Assembly: GCA_009777235.1 (NCBI GenBank)
Contig: WRMH01000021.1
Coordinates: 1-44,179, forward strand
DNA length: 44,179 bases
Source of the DNA: Oscillospiraceae bacterium
Lineage (GTDB): Bacteria > Bacillota > Clostridia > Oscillospirales > Oscillospiraceae
Direction of reading: 5' to 3'
Shown here: piece after piece, positions 6,701 to 16,097 of the stretch
Position numbering within the stretch: position 1 is the stretch's first letter
Layout of the letters: each line of letters starts with the position of its first letter
Notes under the pieces: generated by a model
Told to the model about the DNA's origin: nothing
The model's database searches: none
The model's input: only the letters and a program-made list of their open reading frames with translations
Program-made: the position numbers and the translations under genes

Positions 6701-9700
6701 CTATTTGAGGAATTAAAAGATTATGGCTTGACATACACCTACGACGCGTCCACCAAGACCATCACCGTCGAGGGCACCGTCACCGAGGCGCATGTGACAA
6801 ATGATGACGAGATATTAGAACTCGATATTCCCTCGGGTGTCACGCTGATATGGAACGCGGAATATTCGGGAACGACTACGGAAACATGGTACGCGCTTAT
6901 TGACGCATACGGCGCGGGGCATATGGAAATGGGAGATGAGGGGAAAATATCAGCCGACACGGGCTTCGGTATAGGCGTTGGTGATACAATCACGCTCACG
7001 GTAGCTACGGGCGAAATAAGCGGCATATCGGCTGTAAGTAATTCATCAGTATTCGTCACAGGCGGCACGGTCGGAAAAATAGATCTGGATGGCGCCTCCG
7101 CGCTTGCCATAAGCGGCGGCACGGTCGGTTCGGTAAGAGCGCATGGTAATAACAACGTTATCTATTTAGCGGATGGGGAGATAAATGATGGTAAAATAGA
7201 TAAAACGAGTAGTGCATTTGCAACCGTCTACTACACCGGAGATGCTAATTTATCGAAAATCGTGGTAGCAGACGCTACATGGGGCTTCGGCAGTGATAAT
7301 GTGCATAAGCTCGACGGCGCTCCTGCGCTGACCGAGGGCGACGGCTCGCCGCACACCGCCGACAACGCCTATGCCGGTACGGTTACGCTCACATTCCCCG
7401 AGGGGCTTGCTATCACGGACGTGACGACGACAGACCTCGATAAAGATAATTATTCATTCGAGGAAGACGGCAACACAATCGTCTTCGCGGGAACATATAA
7501 TGAAACGGGTATCACCCTCACGGTCGAGGGTTGGCTCGCGGGCAAAATCCCCGTTACGTTCACAACGGCGGCGTTTGATATTAATGTAGACACCCCGGAG
7601 TTTTTCGTAAAATACGCGGACGAAGCGAAAGTGGAAGTGCCTTTCCCCACCACAGAGAGCATACAAAAGGCAATTGACGACGCGCTCGAAGCCGCCGAGA
7701 CGAACGGCGGCGGAACCGTCACGGTCACAGGCAATTTCACAAGCGCGTACGCGACACAAGATGAAGGATTTTTATCACTCGATATTCCCGAGAACGTCAC
7801 GCTGATATGGAACGCAAAATATTCGGGAGAGGCGGAGGAAGATTATTACCCGCTGATTCACATTCTCGGCGAGGGAAGCCTTGAAATGGGCTTGAGCGGA
7901 GAAATAACAAACAATACTACAGGCGGCATTGCGCTCGTGATAGCAGACGACATCGAGCTCACGGTAGATGAAGGAATAATTAGCGGATTACTCGTCGAAT
8001 ATAGCGCGATAGTAAACGTCGGCGGGAACGGCTATGTCGAGCATATAGATTTAAGAAGTAATGCCGCGCTTGCCGTAAGCGGCGGCACGATAGGTAAAGT
8101 AGTCGCGGATAACCGAGACAACGCCGAAATCGTCATCTATGTTACAGGCGGCGATATTTCCGAGGGCGCAATCGTCTACAAAGGCGGAAACGTCATGGCA
8201 TACTACTACGGCTCACACTTAAGCAAATTCGACACAAGCGCGGGGTCATTCACCCCGGGCGAGAACCTGTTCAACCTCTACACGCCGAACCTCGGCAGCT
8301 ACAAGTGGAGCGAAACTGACCCCTACCAAGGCTCGGTCACGCTCACATTGCCCAAGGGGCTTGAGATTGGCGTTGACGGCCTTACGGTTCAGAGCGGCAT
8401 CAATGCTTTAGACCCATCGCTGTATACCCGCATCGGCAACACAATCATTTTCGCGGGAAAAATTGATGGCACTATAGATGTTATTATTATAAAAGGCACA
8501 CTCGCGGACGGCAGAATAGAAGTCGGTTATTGGATGCATGGTTTTAATTTAAACATAGACACCTCGACTATTAACGTAAACGGCACGAAAGTGGATTTCC
8601 CCACTGTCGCGAGAATTAAATCCGCAATTGACAACGCGCTCGGCGCGATTGATCCCGCGAGCGGCGATGTTGTGAAAGTCACGGGCGCGTTTGTCGGCGC
8701 GGACGAAACGCTTAACATTAACATACCGTCGGGTATCACGCTGCAATGGGGAGCGGAGTATACAGGCACCATGAGCGATGACTTTGGTCTTATCGATGTA
8801 TTTGGCGGCGGGAATATGGAAATAATGCCGGATGGCTATATATTCAACAACGGCAGGGTAACTATAAACCTTTTCGGCTCCATCACGCTCACGGTAAACA
8901 CCGGCGGGGTGTTAAGCATATCCGCCGCCGGTAATTCGGCAGTCCTCTTTGGCGGCAGCGGCCAAGCCGAAGTGATAGTGCTGAGTGATAACGCCACTTT
9001 GCACGTCAGCGGCGGCAAGCTCGGCAGCGCACTCGCGAATACTAACGGCACTATATTCATCTCGGGCGGGGAGATGGACGGCACTATTTTGAATGACGGC
9101 GGCTCCGCCTACTACACGGGTAGTAGTAACTTTGTGAAGTTTAACACCACCGATATCGGACTAGGCTCTCGCCACTTCACCCCCGACGTTGACCTCTTCC
9201 GCCTCGACACGCCCGTTCTGACATCGGGCGGCGAGTCTTATGAATACGACGGAACCCCAAGCGAGACCGCAATCACGGCGACATTCCCCGAGGGGCTGAC
9301 CATCACGGGCGCGACGGCTTCCTCTCCCCTTGCGGAGATTTCATTCGACGGCAACACCGTCACCTTCGCGGGTACATATAATATTGCGGATATCATCCTC
9401 ACCATTACGGGTACTGTCAAAGGTATCGAAAAGCCGGGGTACGAGGGCGGCACGATTCCCGTTGTGTTTGACACGGTGGAACTTGAAATTAATGTAAACA
9501 CCCCGAAGTTTTTCGTGGGCGACGATGAAGTAAAAGCGCCGACCGTCGCGAGCATTAAGAAGGCCATCGACGACGCGCTTGAAAACACGGAAACCGGCAC
9601 GGTCGAAGTCACGGGTAAGTTCATCGAAGGAGACACTCAGCTTGAAATAAACATCCCCGACGGCAAAACCCTTGTGTGGAAAGCGGAGTACAGCGGAAGC

Positions 9701-12700
9701 AAACAAGATATGATATTGCTGTCCGGCTCGGGAACGATGAGAATCGACAATGAGGCGAATATCAGTACAACAGCAAACACTGCCCTGCACACGAAGACCG
9801 ACAAATCCAACACTGTCCGTATTATCTTAAACGGCGGCACGGTAGCTTGTTCGACAGCGAGTCCTGCTTATGATGCGTTCATCTTAGACGGCTGTTCTTC
9901 AACGCTTTCGGTATTGAGCGGCAGCACGGTTACGGGCGGGATACTTGCTTCAAACACTAATGCCGTGATTTATATTGCGGGCGGCACGATTAATATTGGC
10001 GAAACACTGATTTCGCGCCAAACCGGCAGCCCCAGAGCGTATTATGTCGGCGACCATTTAGCGAAATTCAACACATCTAGTTCTTCCACTTCATTCACCT
10101 TCACCCCGGGTGAGAACCTCTTCTGCCTTGACGACGCGCCCGCGCAGACAATCAACGCGAGCGGCGACACCATGATAACGTTCCCGTCGGATATCGCCGT
10201 CACCCAAGCGGTGTTGGTAGACGAAAGCGGCAACACGATAACGAGCTACGAGATAACACGAAGCGGCAGCGTTGTTACCATTTCGGGCAATTATAATAAA
10301 TCCCTCGATGCCTACCTCAAAATAACGGCCAAGATTGCCGGCAAAATCGACGCGGAGTTCAAAACGTCGGAGCTGACAATCGAAAACGAAGAATTTTATG
10401 TAGGCACCGAGAAGGTGACGCCGCATACGGTAGCCGCAATCGAAACCGCAATCAACTTAGCGCTTGAAGCCGCCCCGACGAACGGAACCGTCGAAGTCTC
10501 GGGCAAGTTCTCCGAAGGGAACTCACAGCTTGCGATAGAAATCCCCTCGACTAAAACCCTTGTGTGGAACGCTGAGTACACAGGCAGCGTAGTTGATATG
10601 ATTTTGCTGTCCGGCTCGGGAACGATGAGAATCGACTCGGGAGCAAATATCAGTGCAATAGGCGCCGACACTGCCCTGCGCACAGCAAATGATAGCTCCG
10701 TTACCGTCCATATCATCTTAAACGGCGGCACGGTAGCTTCGACAAAGGAAGGCTCTCTATTTAACGCGATAATCTTAGAAGGCGGCTCTCCCGCGCTTTC
10801 GCTTTTGAGCGGCACGGTCACGGGAAGAATATACTCATTAATCACTAATGCTGTGATTTATGTTGCGGATGGCAATATTAGTATTAACAACGCAATGATT
10901 CTACGTAACAATAGCGGCAGCTCCAAAGCGTATTATGTCGGCGACCATTTAGAAAAGTTCATCACGGCGGCTGAAAACGGCATGCGATTCACCCCCGATG
11001 TCAACCTCTTCCGTCTTGACACCGCGCCTACGCTGACCGAGATTGACGGAGCGGCACACGACGGCTCGACCGAAAGCGAGACCGCGGTCACAGCGACATT
11101 CCACTCGGCTCTTGCAATCACAAGCGTGACGGCAGAACCTACAGGGGCGACACTAACACCGAGCGGCAACACCGTCACCATAGGGGGACAATATAATCAA
11201 TCGGCTGCCACCCTCAAGGTCACGGGTACTATTGAGAACGGCAGAATCCCCGTCACGTTCACATCGGCGGCGTTTGCGATTAACGTATCCACCCCGCAGA
11301 TTTTGGTAGACGATGTGAATGTGGATGATTACACCGTCGCGGGCATCCAAACCGCAATCAACGACGCTCTCGACGCCGCCGAAGCGGGCGAAACTGTTAC
11401 CGTCACGGGCAAATTCACCGGCGCGGACAGTACGCTTAGCATAGCAATCCCCTCGGGCATAACCCTTGTATGGGACGCTGTCTACAGCGGAAACGTGGCA
11501 GGCGCTTTGCTTGAACTGGGCGACGCGGGAACCTTTGAGCTTGCGCAAACCGGATTCATCCATAACACAAACGACACCGTACAAAGCAACGGAATAGGGT
11601 TTACCCCCACAAGCTCTGTAACCCTTTTGGTGAGAGGGAAGGTGCAGGCATACTCAATCCCGTTGTATGCGCCTCCGGCTGTGGTTGTGTTTGACACCGC
11701 CACCCTTCAAAATACTATGAACAGTGCGTTAATCAATATGTCTGACGACGATTCAGTCCTGCTGTTTTACGGAGGGACGATGATAGCGCCAGAAACTACC
11801 ACCCCCATTAGAGCCACAACCAGTACATCCCCAAAGGCCTACTACATTGGCAACCACGCGGCGTTGTTCAGCAGCAGTGCTTACTACACCGGGTATAACC
11901 TCTTCCGTCTTGACACGCTGAACTTAGGCGGTTACATCTACAGCTCCGACACCGCCGCCGCCCACGAGGGCACGGTCACGGTAACATTCCCCGAGGGGCT
12001 TGGTATTACAAGCGTGACGGCAACGCCCGCAACCGCGATTCATTCGTTCGAGAAAGACGGCAACACAATCGTTTTCGCGGGGACATATAATGTGACGGGT
12101 ATCACCCTCAAAGTCGAGGGTACGCTTGCGGGCGGCAGAATTCCCGTGGAGTTTACTACAAATTCGTTTAGCCTGAACTTAGATACTCCCCTGCCCGCGG
12201 CGGCTATTACCGTCACCGTTCCTTCGAGTATCACCTACGGCGAAGAACTTGACGAACCGAGCATGGCGGCGAAAGATAAGGTCGATGAAACAGTCACGGT
12301 CACGGGTACGTTCACGTACACTTATTCGGGGACATTGGCGGACGGGGATGAAACAGAATATAGCTCAACAACCGTCAAACCCATCAACCCGGGCACATAC
12401 ACAGTAACAGCGACGCTTGTCAGCACAACCCACTCGGGCAGCGGCACGGCAACGTTTACAATCTCGCCGAAGCCGTTAACATGGGAGACAAGCGGCACGG
12501 CGAAAAGCAGGAACTTCGAAGCCGGAAATACAACCGTGGAGGTAGAGACCTCGCCGACGCTCGGCGGATTGGTGACAGACATCGGTAAAACTGAGGGCAT
12601 TATTGATATAGTGAATGTCGTAAACGGCACATTAACTCTCGAAAGCGCGAATGTGGGTACATGGGCGGTCACGGCGACGGGCTTCGGTATTGAAGGCGGC

Positions 12701-15700
12701 AGCGCTTGGAAGTACAAAGCCCCGACGGCACAGCCGACTTTCGCCGACGTAGTGATTGGCCAGAGTAGGTTTGAAGCCAAAAAAGATACGCACTACACCA
12801 CCACGGAGTTAAATACCGCAGGTTGGACTAACGGCGATTTTGTCATCACGGCAGCGAGCGGCTATCAGATACTGGTATCAGGCGGGTCACCTTGGGATTC
12901 TGAGCATATTCGGACCGCAGAAACAACCGGTAATCTTGTGACTTTCTTTATAAGAGATACCGCCACAGGCGACGAATCGAAACAGACAACCGAATCCTAC
13001 AAAATCGACAAAACCGCCCCGACAGCAACGGTGCAGTACAATGATAACGAATTTAGAGCGTTTTCAGATTCAACTGCCTTCAATCTTTTCTTCAAAGAAT
13101 CGGTAAAAGTGACTATTGCGAGTGCCGATAGCGGCTCGGGCGTGGAAAAGGTCGAGTATATTAGATCCTGGACAGTTATCACGGACTTTGACAGCCAGAC
13201 ATGGTCGCCATATAATGCCCCTATCACCTTCTCGTCAATAGATAAGTGTATACTATACGTTCGCGTAACGGACAAAGCGGGTAATTCGGTTATATACTAT
13301 GACGGCTTAGTTGCATTTGAGGATAGCGCAGACACGGTAGATGCCGGAACTTTCTATAAAGGTTCCGACGCCGGTCATACAGTCGCCTATGCACTTAACG
13401 GCAACACGGTGAAAGAGATTACAGAGACTACATTAGGCGGCTCAAAAGTAGTAGTAGCTCCCGCAAACTATACAGTGTCAGACACAGGCATTACTTTCAC
13501 TAACGCTTATATGCGAGGTCTCGAAGATGACGCATATACATTTGAACATATATTTACAGTTTCATATTACCCGCTCGGCGAAACGGGTACGCCCCTCGCG
13601 GGCAGCGACACTATAGGCACGACGGAGATTACTGTCAGTGTCCAAAAATCCTCGCAAACCGCGCTTGTCATCACCGACCCCGGCGCGAAAACCTACGGCG
13701 ACGAGCCTTTCAGCCTCACCACGACGGGCGGCAATACGAGCGGCACGGTGACTTATGCGATTACAAGCGGAGACGCGGCGGAAGTTTCGGCGAATGGTTT
13801 AGTCACGATTAAAGCGGCGGGAACTGTATATGTAACAGCGACAATGGCGGGTAATGATTTATATAATTCCGTAAGCAGTGACTTGATGCTGATTACCATT
13901 GACCGTGCTCCGCTCACTCTGACAGCAGATAATAAGAGCATTATAGTCGGAGCGCCGGAGCCGGCGGAGTACGCCTACACGGTGAGCGGCTTGGTCTATG
14001 GCGAAAGCGCGAATAACGTGTTCTCAGCAGGTCTGCCGACCTTGTATCTCAATGAGACCTTTGACAGCTCGAAGGAGGGTACATTTACCATAGTTATATC
14101 GGGCGGCACGCCGAACGATAACTACGTAATTACCGAGCGGAAAAACGGCACATTGAGAGTGTCGGAAAAAGAAGACGTAAGTGAAAAGATTTCGTTTGCC
14201 GCCAGCAGCGCGACCTACACAGGCGCGGAGCTTACGCATGAGACGGCGGCGATGAACAGTTCGTTTACTCCGGGCGCAAACCCCGGTTGGACGTATTCTT
14301 ACGCTATTTTGTCGGGCGGTTCTCTCTCTAACGGCAAACCCGTAGGCGCGGGTGCATACACCGTGACAGCCACCTACGAGGACGATGAAAACCTCGGCAC
14401 GGCGACAGCGACATTCACTATTAACCCGCGCAGTATCTCGGGCGCGGCAGTCGTTGTCGGCGAAACATATACCTACACGGGCAGCGCCATCACCCCTCCC
14501 GCTGCCGATGTCACCGTCACGCTTGCGGGTTATACACCGACCTACACTTTCGCTGTGACAAGCGGCGGAACAAACGCCGGGACAGCCACCCTCACCGTGA
14601 CAGGTACGGGCAACTACACAGGCACGGCAACGGGTACGTTTACTATCGGGAGAGCAGAGCAAGCCGCGCTGAGTGTGACGGCGACACCATCCGGCACATT
14701 GACATACAGCCAGGGCTTAACGGTCGGGCTGACGCACTCGGGCGGCAGCGGCGACGGCGATGTCAGCTATACACTGGTCTCCGGGCCTGCCACATTAAAC
14801 GGCTATACGCTCACGATAACAGGCGCGGGAACTATAGAAGTTACCGCGACCAAAGCGGCTGACACAAACTATAACGCGGCTACCTCCGCCCCGCCGCTGA
14901 CCATCACGGTAAACCCCGCCCCGATTGACAGTGTGGCTCTTAGCGTGACTGCGCCTGTGGTTGGATATACGCCGGTAGCCACCGCGAGCGGAACAGGCAA
15001 TTTCACCGTCGGCGCGGTGACATGGGACGGTAATCCGGTATTTTTCGCTCCCGCTACCTCATATACAGTCAGAGTGTGGCTCGATGTGAACGAAAACTAT
15101 ATCTTTGATACAGGTAATTTCGCCGCGACAATAAACGGAGCATCCGCGACAGAGTACTTTCCGGGCTTAGGAAACACCGTCGAGGTGAGTTACACCTTCG
15201 CCGCGACAGACGCCGACACCGATGTCCCCACCGCGCCGCAAAACCTCACCGCCGCGGCGGGTAATGGGCGAGTCACGCTCACTTGGCAAGTGCCGGAGAG
15301 TAACGGCGGTGAAGAGATTACGGGCTATGAAGTGCTTGACGTACTTGCTGACGATGATGATACGTGGATACTGCTCACGGCAAGCGAGATGAGCTACACA
15401 TTCACCGGGCTGAGAAACGGCACAAGCTATGAGTTTGCCGTCCGCGCCATAAACAGCGTCGGCGCGGGAGCGGAGGAGACAGCGACGGCCAGACCGACAG
15501 CGCCGCCGCCTCCGACCGACAGCGAGCCGACAAAACCCGCCCTCACACCGGGCAATACCCCTGCCCCAGAAACGGAAACAGACTTTGTGGAGTTCTTGTA
15601 TCTGAATGCTTTTGGGCGCGAGCCGGACTCGGGCGGCTTTGACCACTGGATGGAAAGATTGGAAAGCGGCGAGCTGACCGGAGTTGATATTATGTTTGCC

Positions 15701-15997
15701 TTTGTATTTAGCGAGGAAGCAAAAAACTTAAAGCTTGACGACGAGGACTTTGTCACCATGCTATATCGCACGTTCTTTGGGCGTATGCCCGACGAAGGCG
15801 GCTTTGCGCACTGGCTCTCGCGGCTCAATGCCGGAGAGTCTCGCGAGGCGATATTCGCGGGCTTTGCAAACTCCGTCGAGTTTGACGAGTTGTGCCAAGC
15901 TGCGGGCATAGAGACCGGCTCATTTAGCTACTCACAGACAACGGCAAACTTAAGCCTTGTATTCGAGCGCAACGCCGGTACACACAGGCGGAAATAA
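3716..15997 (+). CDS. Giant secreted multidomain surface protein with C-terminal DUF4214 pair (4093 residues)
   Basis: A signal peptide (residues 1-33, MKIKNLLSKTLAW followed by a hydrophobic core and ARA) directs export. Residues about 28-990 hold seven copies of an acidic domain of about 120-140 residues that I do not recognise; each ends in a variant of NLNWxALxxII-NGG, and copies are separated by Gly-rich linkers. Residues about 995-2825 hold six modules of about 300 residues rich in short beta turns (SGGTVG and similar), suggestive of beta-helix folds. Residues about 2826-3830 are Ig-like, MBG- and YDG-like repeats (TYTVTATL, KTYGDEPF). A fibronectin type III domain follows (about 3836-3928), then a Pro/Thr linker and two DUF4214 units (about 3957-4060) with AFGREPDSGGFDHWMERL and FFGRMPDEGGFAHWLSRL. 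There is no LPXTG or SLH motif. The role is inferred as adhesion or cell-envelope structure; no enzyme active site was seen. Confidence 0.9.
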   Translation: MKIKNLLSKTLAWTLCFAMLLTFAPAIWFARADGISLTDIQGAFDDVVTANDLSTKLNPDEVDAVFEFLAEEVIDNGWTISDNGGFDNDNGYEIKYKEALDEDNKPLGFYRLIFEIELSNEGDEITLRFGWDNFDNKDNFVLNYISASGNYDDPPSFDWSALKNIVEGQEGGGFHSIFGDDIYDYDPHAPGNYTLYDILTDWNDYIEDNSVTFNNSKGDQVSAVFTFITNAEDSGWNIFDYKIHTYPTGGDKTYENIQLDVSFMKNHYEFYVDFTWSDYNTTGTFELMFVTVEGDNPNLNWNALRKIITDNGGGYENDTTGDTGDYDEYSDIAELKTAFNAYLEDEGYTTDSEVVDAVFTLLQAAYDKGWNFIDWADFGFNTYGNYVYLELELFHAKGFSMYIEFCWGYDSSENMYKLDDIYADGMAPELNWTELKAILTTNGGDYCISLLVGGGGYYDSLDVLKTDFNEFLTGKSFTLNGNTAELNAVFDLLSEAHGKGWDDIAANFGITIDDDEVHLRVYLYNDYVGTNLYIDFSWSLDNDILTMEFIYAGGLLNPNLDWEALEAIVGEITIEEDFSGGGGGGSGGFEDIFRSFDDYIYKLLGYGDIDEFDWDTARYVKDLMSDAVDYWDIDGYNFYYDSTSHIIGLQFDLLSNSDELQFDFEWHDVGDGYYSLSYINANGDTNPRLNWGRLIAAVSKNDGKCNFDFPGGVSFDLEDIFEGFEALIDELLYDDTISAFDDSTADAVYNLMEDAVNSKNWQIGVCDYDYYYDDYYNGYIIYICFDLYDANTGDSLYFAFEWSDVGGGEYSLTYIRANGDTDPGLNWDALTAAVDTNKGNYYIEFDDNGNGGGGGGDVSYEDLYWGIQGYIQGLIDADHYEYVDNDSLFALLGIIEDAVENEGWWFVDDESYYYNYNHSYEYLYFYVELYDGSDDVYIDTWWRDLNDDGNLLLAKMVVEGDDDPGWDWDALKGFIIANGGSYDIFGEIYPDEPNELFEELKDYGLTYTYDASTKTITVEGTVTEAHVTNDDEILELDIPSGVTLIWNAEYSGTTTETWYALIDAYGAGHMEMGDEGKISADTGFGIGVGDTITLTVATGEISGISAVSNSSVFVTGGTVGKIDLDGASALAISGGTVGSVRAHGNNNVIYLADGEINDGKIDKTSSAFATVYYTGDANLSKIVVADATWGFGSDNVHKLDGAPALTEGDGSPHTADNAYAGTVTLTFPEGLAITDVTTTDLDKDNYSFEEDGNTIVFAGTYNETGITLTVEGWLAGKIPVTFTTAAFDINVDTPEFFVKYADEAKVEVPFPTTESIQKAIDDALEAAETNGGGTVTVTGNFTSAYATQDEGFLSLDIPENVTLIWNAKYSGEAEEDYYPLIHILGEGSLEMGLSGEITNNTTGGIALVIADDIELTVDEGIISGLLVEYSAIVNVGGNGYVEHIDLRSNAALAVSGGTIGKVVADNRDNAEIVIYVTGGDISEGAIVYKGGNVMAYYYGSHLSKFDTSAGSFTPGENLFNLYTPNLGSYKWSETDPYQGSVTLTLPKGLEIGVDGLTVQSGINALDPSLYTRIGNTIIFAGKIDGTIDVIIIKGTLADGRIEVGYWMHGFNLNIDTSTINVNGTKVDFPTVARIKSAIDNALGAIDPASGDVVKVTGAFVGADETLNINIPSGITLQWGAEYTGTMSDDFGLIDVFGGGNMEIMPDGYIFNNGRVTINLFGSITLTVNTGGVLSISAAGNSAVLFGGSGQAEVIVLSDNATLHVSGGKLGSALANTNGTIFISGGEMDGTILNDGGSAYYTGSSNFVKFNTTDIGLGSRHFTPDVDLFRLDTPVLTSGGESYEYDGTPSETAITATFPEGLTITGATASSPLAEISFDGNTVTFAGTYNIADIILTITGTVKGIEKPGYEGGTIPVVFDTVELEINVNTPKFFVGDDEVKAPTVASIKKAIDDALENTETGTVEVTGKFIEGDTQLEINIPDGKTLVWKAEYSGSKQDMILLSGSGTMRIDNEANISTTANTALHTKTDKSNTVRIILNGGTVACSTASPAYDAFILDGCSSTLSVLSGSTVTGGILASNTNAVIYIAGGTINIGETLISRQTGSPRAYYVGDHLAKFNTSSSSTSFTFTPGENLFCLDDAPAQTINASGDTMITFPSDIAVTQAVLVDESGNTITSYEITRSGSVVTISGNYNKSLDAYLKITAKIAGKIDAEFKTSELTIENEEFYVGTEKVTPHTVAAIETAINLALEAAPTNGTVEVSGKFSEGNSQLAIEIPSTKTLVWNAEYTGSVVDMILLSGSGTMRIDSGANISAIGADTALRTANDSSVTVHIILNGGTVASTKEGSLFNAIILEGGSPALSLLSGTVTGRIYSLITNAVIYVADGNISINNAMILRNNSGSSKAYYVGDHLEKFITAAENGMRFTPDVNLFRLDTAPTLTEIDGAAHDGSTESETAVTATFHSALAITSVTAEPTGATLTPSGNTVTIGGQYNQSAATLKVTGTIENGRIPVTFTSAAFAINVSTPQILVDDVNVDDYTVAGIQTAINDALDAAEAGETVTVTGKFTGADSTLSIAIPSGITLVWDAVYSGNVAGALLELGDAGTFELAQTGFIHNTNDTVQSNGIGFTPTSSVTLLVRGKVQAYSIPLYAPPAVVVFDTATLQNTMNSALINMSDDDSVLLFYGGTMIAPETTTPIRATTSTSPKAYYIGNHAALFSSSAYYTGYNLFRLDTLNLGGYIYSSDTAAAHEGTVTVTFPEGLGITSVTATPATAIHSFEKDGNTIVFAGTYNVTGITLKVEGTLAGGRIPVEFTTNSFSLNLDTPLPAAAITVTVPSSITYGEELDEPSMAAKDKVDETVTVTGTFTYTYSGTLADGDETEYSSTTVKPINPGTYTVTATLVSTTHSGSGTATFTISPKPLTWETSGTAKSRNFEAGNTTVEVETSPTLGGLVTDIGKTEGIIDIVNVVNGTLTLESANVGTWAVTATGFGIEGGSAWKYKAPTAQPTFADVVIGQSRFEAKKDTHYTTTELNTAGWTNGDFVITAASGYQILVSGGSPWDSEHIRTAETTGNLVTFFIRDTATGDESKQTTESYKIDKTAPTATVQYNDNEFRAFSDSTAFNLFFKESVKVTIASADSGSGVEKVEYIRSWTVITDFDSQTWSPYNAPITFSSIDKCILYVRVTDKAGNSVIYYDGLVAFEDSADTVDAGTFYKGSDAGHTVAYALNGNTVKEITETTLGGSKVVVAPANYTVSDTGITFTNAYMRGLEDDAYTFEHIFTVSYYPLGETGTPLAGSDTIGTTEITVSVQKSSQTALVITDPGAKTYGDEPFSLTTTGGNTSGTVTYAITSGDAAEVSANGLVTIKAAGTVYVTATMAGNDLYNSVSSDLMLITIDRAPLTLTADNKSIIVGAPEPAEYAYTVSGLVYGESANNVFSAGLPTLYLNETFDSSKEGTFTIVISGGTPNDNYVITERKNGTLRVSEKEDVSEKISFAASSATYTGAELTHETAAMNSSFTPGANPGWTYSYAILSGGSLSNGKPVGAGAYTVTATYEDDENLGTATATFTINPRSISGAAVVVGETYTYTGSAITPPAADVTVTLAGYTPTYTFAVTSGGTNAGTATLTVTGTGNYTGTATGTFTIGRAEQAALSVTATPSGTLTYSQGLTVGLTHSGGSGDGDVSYTLVSGPATLNGYTLTITGAGTIEVTATKAADTNYNAATSAPPLTITVNPAPIDSVALSVTAPVVGYTPVATASGTGNFTVGAVTWDGNPVFFAPATSYTVRVWLDVNENYIFDTGNFAATINGASATEYFPGLGNTVEVSYTFAATDADTDVPTAPQNLTAAAGNGRVTLTWQVPESNGGEEITGYEVLDVLADDDDTWILLTASEMSYTFTGLRNGTSYEFAVRAINSVGAGAEETATARPTAPPPPTDSEPTKPALTPGNTPAPETETDFVEFLYLNAFGREPDSGGFDHWMERLESGELTGVDIMFAFVFSEEAKNLKLDDEDFVTMLYRTFFGRMPDEGGFAHWLSRLNAGESREAIFAGFANSVEFDELCQAAGIETGSFSYSQTTANLSLVFERNAGTHRRK
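3800..6680 (+). repeat. Seven tandem acidic domains (unrecognised family) in the giant protein
   Basis: Copies begin near 3800, 4300, 4700, 5089, 5480, 5860 and 6280. Each has an amphipathic helix of the type VDAVFxLLxxAxxxGW, a stretch of aromatic and acidic strands, a central FxWxD-type strand, and a closing NLxWxALxxI helix, then an NGG-like turn. Asp, Glu, Tyr and Asn dominate. Two further copies lie in the next gene (near 16199 and 16610). The divergence between copies argues for long-standing selection rather than a recent expansion. Gly linkers between copies are encoded by GGC runs (5451-5477, 6265-6282). Confidence 0.8.
6700..12190 (+). repeat. Six tandem beta-rich modules of about 300 residues in the giant protein
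   Basis: Modules start near 6700, 7650, 8610, 9550, 10435 and 11340. Five open with a helix of the type SIQKAIDDALEAA, and all have a strand pattern like GTVxVTGxF and IPSGxTLVWNAEYSG. A run of short Gly/Asn-rich turns follows (SGGTVG, NGGTV), then an AYYxGDHLxKF segment, a LFRLDTP segment, and a closing TFPEGLAIT / GNTVTFAGTYN / IPVTFTT block. One more copy lies in the neighbouring gene (about 17440-18420). The turn spacing suggests right-handed beta-helix folding; this is inference. Confidence 0.75.
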
Positions 15998-16012
15998 TCG
16001 AGTGAATGGAGT

Positions 16013-16040
16013 GTCATGTCCGAGCTTGCTCGGACATGAC
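16013..16040. other. Perfect 13-bp hairpin between the two surface-protein genes
   Basis: GTCATGTCCGAGC (16013-16025), a TT loop, and GCTCGGACATGAC (16028-16040). No T run follows on either strand, so it is not a standard intrinsic terminator. It sits 15 bases after the stop of the 4093-residue gene and 57 bases before the next start. It could attenuate read-through, protect the 3' end of the upstream message, or form a cruciform. Confidence 0.8.
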
Positions 16041-16097
16041 CGCATAAACGAAGATTGAGGCGTAGTAATATAATACACCATGAAAGGACTCATACAT

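Noticed and set aside
5348-14662. Long minus-strand open frames opposite the giant gene (for example 5348-5650 and 14024-14662)
   Set aside because: They mirror the biased codons of the giant gene, lack ribosome binding sites and show no known domains.
16080-16097. Upstream ATG extending the second surface protein by six residues
   Set aside because: The ATG at 16098 aligns with the start of the paralogue's signal peptide and has the better-placed ribosome binding site.
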